DNA from: JABAQJ01 sp046327745
GTDB taxonomy: Bacteria; Gemmatimonadota; Gemmatimonadetes; Gemmatimonadales; Gemmatimonadaceae
NCBI GenBank assembly: GCA_046327745.1
Contig: JAXLXV010000012.1
Span: 62,001 to 126,000, forward strand
Reading direction: 5' to 3'
DNA length: 64,000 nt
Made by a program: the position numbers and the translations under genes. The notes below the pieces were generated by a model, which saw only the letters and a list, made by a program, of their open reading frames with translations, was not told the origin of the DNA and did not search any database. Below are positions 60,291-64,000 of the stretch, piece by piece (the stretch's first letter is position 1; every line of letters begins with the position of its first letter).

Positions 60291-61210
60291 CCGGCATGTC
60301 CACGACGTCCCTGCCCTTGCCGCTCCATCGACGAGGCAAGGTGCGCGACGTGTACGAGGTGGACGAGCATCGGCTGTTGATCGTGGCCACCGATCGCGTC
60401 TCTGCGTTCGACGTGGTCATGGCAGAGACGGTGCCATTCAAGGGAGCGGTGCTCACTCAGATGACGGCATGGTGGCTCCGTCAGCTCGAAGGCCGGGTCG
60501 CCCATCACCTCCTGACCGCGGATGCCGAGGAAATTGTTCGTCAGGTCCCGGTGCTGTCGCCCCATGTGGCCATGCTCCGCGGACGCTCCATGCTCTGTAA
60601 ACGCACAACCGTCTTTCCCGTCGAGTGCGTCATCCGAGGATTCATTGCTGGATCGGCATGGAAAGAGTACCAAGCGTCGGGCACGTTGGCCGGTGAGCAC
60701 TTGGCGGCGGGGCTCCGAGAAAGCGATCGACTCACGCCGCCGATCTTCAGCCCAGCCACAAAGGCGGAGTCGGGCCACGACGAGAACATTACCATCGCGC
60801 GGATGTCGTCCATTGTTGGTGCCGATGCAGCGCGAGAGCTCGAGCGATTAACGCGGACCATTTTCGCTTTCGGTCAGTCAGTGGCGGAGCCGCGGGGCAT
60901 TTTGCTCGCCGATACGAAGTTTGAATTCGGGACGGCGGGTAATGAGATCTTGTTGGTCGACGAGGTCATGACGCCGGATTCGTCGCGCTTCTGGCCCGCT
61001 GATCGTTATGCGCCTGGCGGACCGCAGCCGTCCTTCGACAAACAGCCGTTGCGAGACTATCTGGACGGAGAGCGGCGCGCGGGACGGTGGAATGGCGACG
61101 CGCCACCGCCGCCCTTGCCACCACACGTGGTCACTGCCACCAGTGAGCGATACCTGGACGCCTTCCGTCGTATCACGAACACCACGCTCGACACCAGGAA
61201 CCTCTCGTGA
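60287..61210 (+). CDS. purC: SAICAR synthase
   Basis: ATP-dependent joining of CAIR and aspartate in purine synthesis. RRGKVRDVYEVDEHRLLIVA, TDRVSAFDVVMAETVPFKG, PVECVIRGFIAGSAWKEYQ, FSPATKAESGHDENI and LADTKFEFG are all family blocks. The 307-residue length matches the longer yeast-like class. ATGA overlap with purB. Confidence 0.96.
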   Translation: MTGMSTTSLPLPLHRRGKVRDVYEVDEHRLLIVATDRVSAFDVVMAETVPFKGAVLTQMTAWWLRQLEGRVAHHLLTADAEEIVRQVPVLSPHVAMLRGRSMLCKRTTVFPVECVIRGFIAGSAWKEYQASGTLAGEHLAAGLRESDRLTPPIFSPATKAESGHDENITIARMSSIVGADAARELERLTRTIFAFGQSVAEPRGILLADTKFEFGTAGNEILLVDEVMTPDSSRFWPADRYAPGGPQPSFDKQPLRDYLDGERRAGRWNGDAPPPPLPPHVVTATSERYLDAFRRITNTTLDTRNLS

Positions 61211-61860
61211 ACGTCGCCCGCGAAGGATTCGTCTTCATTGTCATTGCGGCGTTGCTGGCGGTCGGCACGTACGCACTCGCCTTGCAGCGGCGTTCGTGGC
61301 CGCTGTGGCTCTTGGCCTTTGCGCTCACCATCATTGCGCTGTGGGTCGTGTACTTCTTCCGCGATCCGGAGCGCACGGGAGAGCGTGGGGACGACTTGGC
61401 CGTGGCCCCCGCCGACGGAAAGATCGTCATGATCACCGAAGTGGATGAACCCGCGTTCGTGCACGGTCGCGCGACCCGCATCTCCATCTTCATGAATGTC
61501 TTTAACGTACACGTGAATCGTTACCCGATGTCGGGCACCGTGCGCTTTGTCCATTACAATCCCGGCAAGTTCCTCAATGCGGCAACTGAAAAGTCGAGCT
61601 TGGAGAATGAGCAAAGCTCGGTGGGCATCGAGAGCAACGGCCGACGGATTCTGGTACGCCAGATTGCGGGACTGATCGCTCGCCGGATTGTGACATACAG
61701 CCGCGAAGGCGAGCGTGTTGAGCAGGGCGAGCGAATGGGGATCATTCGTTTTGGCTCACGCGTCGACGTCTTCCTGCCAACGAGCAGTCAAGTGCTGGTG
61801 AAGAACGGACAGATCACGACCGCTGGTACCACCGTCCTGGCCCGCGTACCCAAGGGGTGA
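61207..61860 (+). CDS. psd: Phosphatidylserine decarboxylase (short, archaeal-type)
   Basis: Converts phosphatidylserine to phosphatidylethanolamine. Two membrane segments at the N-terminus (VFIVIAALLAVGTYALAL; LWLLAFALTIIALWVVYFF), then VAPADGKIVMI and SIFMNVFNVHVNRYP. The self-cleavage Gly-Ser that forms the pyruvoyl group is in RFGSRVDVFLP. 217 residues, matching the short class. GTG/ATG overlap with purC; followed by pssA, which makes its substrate. Confidence 0.94.
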   Translation: MNVAREGFVFIVIAALLAVGTYALALQRRSWPLWLLAFALTIIALWVVYFFRDPERTGERGDDLAVAPADGKIVMITEVDEPAFVHGRATRISIFMNVFNVHVNRYPMSGTVRFVHYNPGKFLNAATEKSSLENEQSSVGIESNGRRILVRQIAGLIARRIVTYSREGERVEQGERMGIIRFGSRVDVFLPTSSQVLVKNGQITTAGTTVLARVPKG

Positions 61861-62765
61861 CGACCATGCCGCGACCCGAACTCCGACGTACGGTGGTGTT
61901 GCTGCCTAACGGGTTCACGCTTGCGAACCTGTTCTTTGGAGTCTTCGCGATCGTGGCGGCTTCTCGCGGCCAGTTCGACGATGCGGGAAAGTTCGTGGTC
62001 TTCGGCGGCGTGGCCGACGCGCTCGATGGTCGCATCGCCCGGGCCACGCGCACCGGCTCGCGTTTCGGGAGCGAGCTGGACTCTCTGGTAGACGCGATCT
62101 CCTTTGGGCTCGCGCCATCCCTCATCATGTTCTTCGCCGTCTTGAATCGCGAAGGATGGGATTGGTTACTCTGCTTCTGGTTCACCGCCTGCGCGGTGAT
62201 TCGACTCGCCAGATTCAACGTCGAGCAAGCCGGGCGCGCCAAGACACATTTTCACGGTCTGCCCAGCCCTGCGGCTGGCCTGACCCTGGCCACCTACTAT
62301 TGGTTCAGCCAGACGCCGCTCTACAATCAAACCATGATCGGCGACCTGCCGTGGCACGTGATGCTGCGGTACATCATGTTCGGGCTGAGCTTCCTGATGA
62401 TCTCGAACGTGTCCTACGCGGCCGTGCCCACGATTGGGTACCGCTCCGTACGCGAGATCCTAGGGTCGCTGCTGGTGCTCGGCACCATCGTCGGCGTGGC
62501 GTTCCTCCCCAAAGAGTTCTTCTTCCCCGCCCTCATGGGCTACGTCGTCTACGGCTTGGGCGCCACAGCGTTTCTCGGTCTTCTCGACCGACTCCCGGGT
62601 GCCGAGGACGACGGCGAGGACGATCGTCGCCCCTTCGATGAGTCCACGGAAGGCGTGGAGCGTCTTGGTCGACGCCGTAGGCGCAAGCGACGTGGCCGAG
62701 CAAAGTTCAGCGTTCATTCCAACCCGACAGCACCAACTACTTCACCCGAGGATGCTTCCGGATGA
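61857..62765 (+). CDS. pssA: CDP-diacylglycerol-serine O-phosphatidyltransferase
   Basis: Makes phosphatidylserine from CDP-diacylglycerol and serine. CDP-alcohol motif in DALDGRIARATRTGSRFGSE followed by LDSLVD. Six or so membrane segments. The C-terminus is a hydrophilic tail with an arginine/lysine run RRRRRKRRGR. GTG at 61857 overlaps psd as GTGA; ATG at 61866 is an alternative. Directly upstream of purS. Confidence 0.94.
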   Translation: MTTMPRPELRRTVVLLPNGFTLANLFFGVFAIVAASRGQFDDAGKFVVFGGVADALDGRIARATRTGSRFGSELDSLVDAISFGLAPSLIMFFAVLNREGWDWLLCFWFTACAVIRLARFNVEQAGRAKTHFHGLPSPAAGLTLATYYWFSQTPLYNQTMIGDLPWHVMLRYIMFGLSFLMISNVSYAAVPTIGYRSVREILGSLLVLGTIVGVAFLPKEFFFPALMGYVVYGLGATAFLGLLDRLPGAEDDGEDDRRPFDESTEGVERLGRRRRRKRRGRAKFSVHSNPTAPTTSPEDASG

Positions 62766-63019
62766 CCCGATACCGGATTGCTGTGCATATCGTGCCCCGC
62801 CGGGGCGTTCTGGATCCACAAGGCAAGGCCGTGGCCGACGCCCTGCACTCGTTGGGATTCCCCAGCGTGCGCGACGTGCGTGTAGGACGCCACGTGGTGG
62901 TGGAATCCGAGGCTGAATCGCAGGACGCCGCGGCCGCGCAGGTGCGAGCGATGTGCGACAAGCTGCTCGCTAACCCCGTCACGGAAGACTTCGAGATCGC
63001 GGAGGTCGCCACCGTATGA
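62762..63019 (+). CDS. purS: Phosphoribosylformylglycinamidine synthase subunit PurS
   Basis: An 85-residue PurS: YRIAVHIVPRRGVLDPQGKA and RVGRHVVVESEAESQ. Bridges PurL and PurQ in the three-part FGAM synthase. ATGA overlaps join it to pssA and purQ. purL is not in the window and may follow. Confidence 0.94.
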   Translation: MTRYRIAVHIVPRRGVLDPQGKAVADALHSLGFPSVRDVRVGRHVVVESEAESQDAAAAQVRAMCDKLLANPVTEDFEIAEVATV

Positions 63020-63708
63020 AGTTCGGCATCGTCACGTTCCCGGGATCCAACTGTGATGACGACACGTATGTGGCCATCACCGAGGCGCTAGGCGCGCAGG
63101 CGGTAAGGCTCTGGCACAAGGATCATGACCTGCAGGGCGCCGACATCGTCGTTTTGCCCGGTGGTTTCTCATACGGCGACTACTTGCGCGCGGGAGGAAT
63201 CGCCAGGTTCTCCCCGATCATGCAGGAAGTCGTAGAGCATGCCAAACGCGGCGGAATGGTGCTCGGTATTTGCAACGGGTTCCAGATCCTCTGCGAATCA
63301 CACTTGCTCCCCGGTGCGCTCCTGCGCAACGCGCATCTGCAGTTCGTTCATGATCGCGTGGCCTTGCGAGTGGAGAACGCCGACACCGCATTCACGAACC
63401 AATATCGCGTGGGTCAGATTCTCCATATCCCAGTCGCGCATGGTGACGGGCGGTTCACCATCGACGCCGATGGACTCGCCCGGCTGCAAGACGCCAATCG
63501 CATCCTCTTCCGGTACGTCGACGCCAATGGTCAGTCGACGCCTGCCGCCAGCCCCAACGGCGCCATGGATAACATCGCCGGCATCATCAATGAACGCGGC
63601 AACGTCATGGGCCTGATGCCGCACCCTGAGCGTGTAGTCAACGCGTTGCTGGGTGGCCGCGACGGTCTGGGCGTATTCGAATCCCTTCTGGCGCGGGTGG
63701 CCGTCTGA
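63016..63708 (+). CDS. purQ: Phosphoribosylformylglycinamidine synthase glutaminase subunit PurQ
   Basis: Class I glutamine amidotransferase supplying ammonia to PurL. Cys nucleophile in VLGICNGFQIL; His and Glu in GLMPHPERVV. FGIVTFPGSNCDDDTY and VVLPGGFSYGDYLRAGGIAR are PurQ-specific. 230 residues, complete. Confidence 0.96.
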   Translation: MKFGIVTFPGSNCDDDTYVAITEALGAQAVRLWHKDHDLQGADIVVLPGGFSYGDYLRAGGIARFSPIMQEVVEHAKRGGMVLGICNGFQILCESHLLPGALLRNAHLQFVHDRVALRVENADTAFTNQYRVGQILHIPVAHGDGRFTIDADGLARLQDANRILFRYVDANGQSTPAASPNGAMDNIAGIINERGNVMGLMPHPERVVNALLGGRDGLGVFESLLARVAV

Positions 63709-63748
63709 ACGGCTGCCCGGCTTTCACTTTTGAATCCCTCGTCACGCA

Positions 63749-64000
63749 ATGACTGACAACAAGCCTTCCCGGAACGAAGACGAATACTTTGTGAAGCTCG
63801 ACGCGGAGCTGATCAAGTCGCAACGCGCCAAGCTGGACTCCGACCGTGCCCGCATGGAGCGCAGTGCGCACTTCATGAAGTGCCCCAAGTGCGGGGCAAA
63901 CTTGGTGGAGACGGACTTTCACCATATGAAGATCGACAAGTGCGACGAGTGCGGAGGTGTGTGGTTGGATCGCGGTGAAATGGAAATGATCGAACACGTT
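63749..64000 (+). CDS. TFIIB-like zinc-ribbon protein, partial
   Basis: The first 84 codons of a gene cut by the window end. A charged helical lead (SQRAKLDSDRARMERSA) precedes a zinc ribbon CPKCGANL ... CDECGGVWLDRGEME, matching small zf-TFIIB proteins. Function of the family is unknown. It begins 40 bp after purQ. Confidence 0.8.
   Translation, partial: MTDNKPSRNEDEYFVKLDAELIKSQRAKLDSDRARMERSAHFMKCPKCGANLVETDFHHMKIDKCDECGGVWLDRGEMEMIEHV

Noticed and set aside
1592..61911. CCTAACG/CGTTAGGC copies as integron attC core sites (GTTRRRY / RYYYAAC)
   Set aside because: The word does match the attC core consensus, but I find no copies in inverted pairs 50-150 bp apart. The closest pairs (37145/37220 and 57911 with TGTTAGGC at 57980) are in the same orientation, and the copies lie inside conserved genes.
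1..64000. CRISPR array, insertion sequence, prophage or defence island
   Set aside because: I saw no regularly spaced repeats, transposase or integrase motifs, phage structural genes or restriction/toxin systems in the window.

Overview
The window is a gene-dense, high-GC bacterial chromosome segment with no sign of phage, transposon or CRISPR. I infer a member of Gemmatimonadota. The support is the order yicC-gmk-rpoZ-coaBC, outer-membrane receptors with Ala-Asp-Ser repeats behind the signal peptide, paired amidohydrolases, and HEAT/HD-GYP signalling genes among housekeeping genes. Phylum placement is inference; the gene identities are mostly firm. Most neighbours overlap by 4 bp (ATGA, GTGA, TTGA), so transcription units are long.

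Layout. (1) Positions 1-12.9 kb, minus strand: 2-hydroxyacid dehydrogenase, leucyl aminopeptidase, a TonB-receptor-like protein, yicC, gmk, rpoZ, coaBC, a family-4 uracil-DNA glycosylase, dnaB, radA, ispD, tsaC and the start of a YwlE-like phosphatase. (2) 13-15.4 kb: a TonB-like protein (+), tRNA-Leu(CAA), and an ECF sigma / anti-sigma / Spy-like envelope stress module (-). (3) 15.5-18.3 kb (+): two amidohydrolases, the second without its metal-binding histidines. (4) 18.3-27.8 kb (-): rpmA, rplU, RNase G, a methyltransferase, acyl-CoA dehydrogenase, a frameshifted recQ and a U32 peptidase. (5) 27.6-41.2 kb (-): vanZ-like gene, aspS, phoH, ybeY, two CorC/CNNM-type genes, meaB, both methylmalonyl-CoA mutase subunits, an acyl-CoA carboxylase beta subunit and AtuA-type genes. 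Together these suggest branched- or odd-chain acyl-CoA catabolism feeding succinyl-CoA. (6) 41.3-44.1 kb: an outer-membrane-like protein and rlmN (+), facing a LytR_C protein and a YqeK-like HD hydrolase (-). (7) 44.2-55.9 kb (-): a tryptophan cluster interleaved with signalling proteins (GAF, HEAT, HD-GYP, MCP-like), with lexA inserted on the + strand between trpD and trpC. (8) 56-64 kb (+): truA, a transaldolase-like protein, an HtrA protease, purB, purC, psd, pssA, purS, purQ and a zinc-ribbon gene cut by the window end.

Regulatory reading. Several promoters share a TTGNNN - 17 bp - TANNTT pattern. Two place the -10 exactly 6 nt before an ATG, implying leaderless mRNAs. lexA and trpC appear to share one -10 region read in both directions, flanked by a repeated TTCGG-N4-TGTTCGG element. 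A 7-mer, CCTAACG/CGTTAGG, occurs 29 times by my reading, in every coding frame, and is the most unusual sequence-level signal here. Two genes (coaBC and the TonB-receptor-like gene) lack a canonical start codon where the protein should begin.
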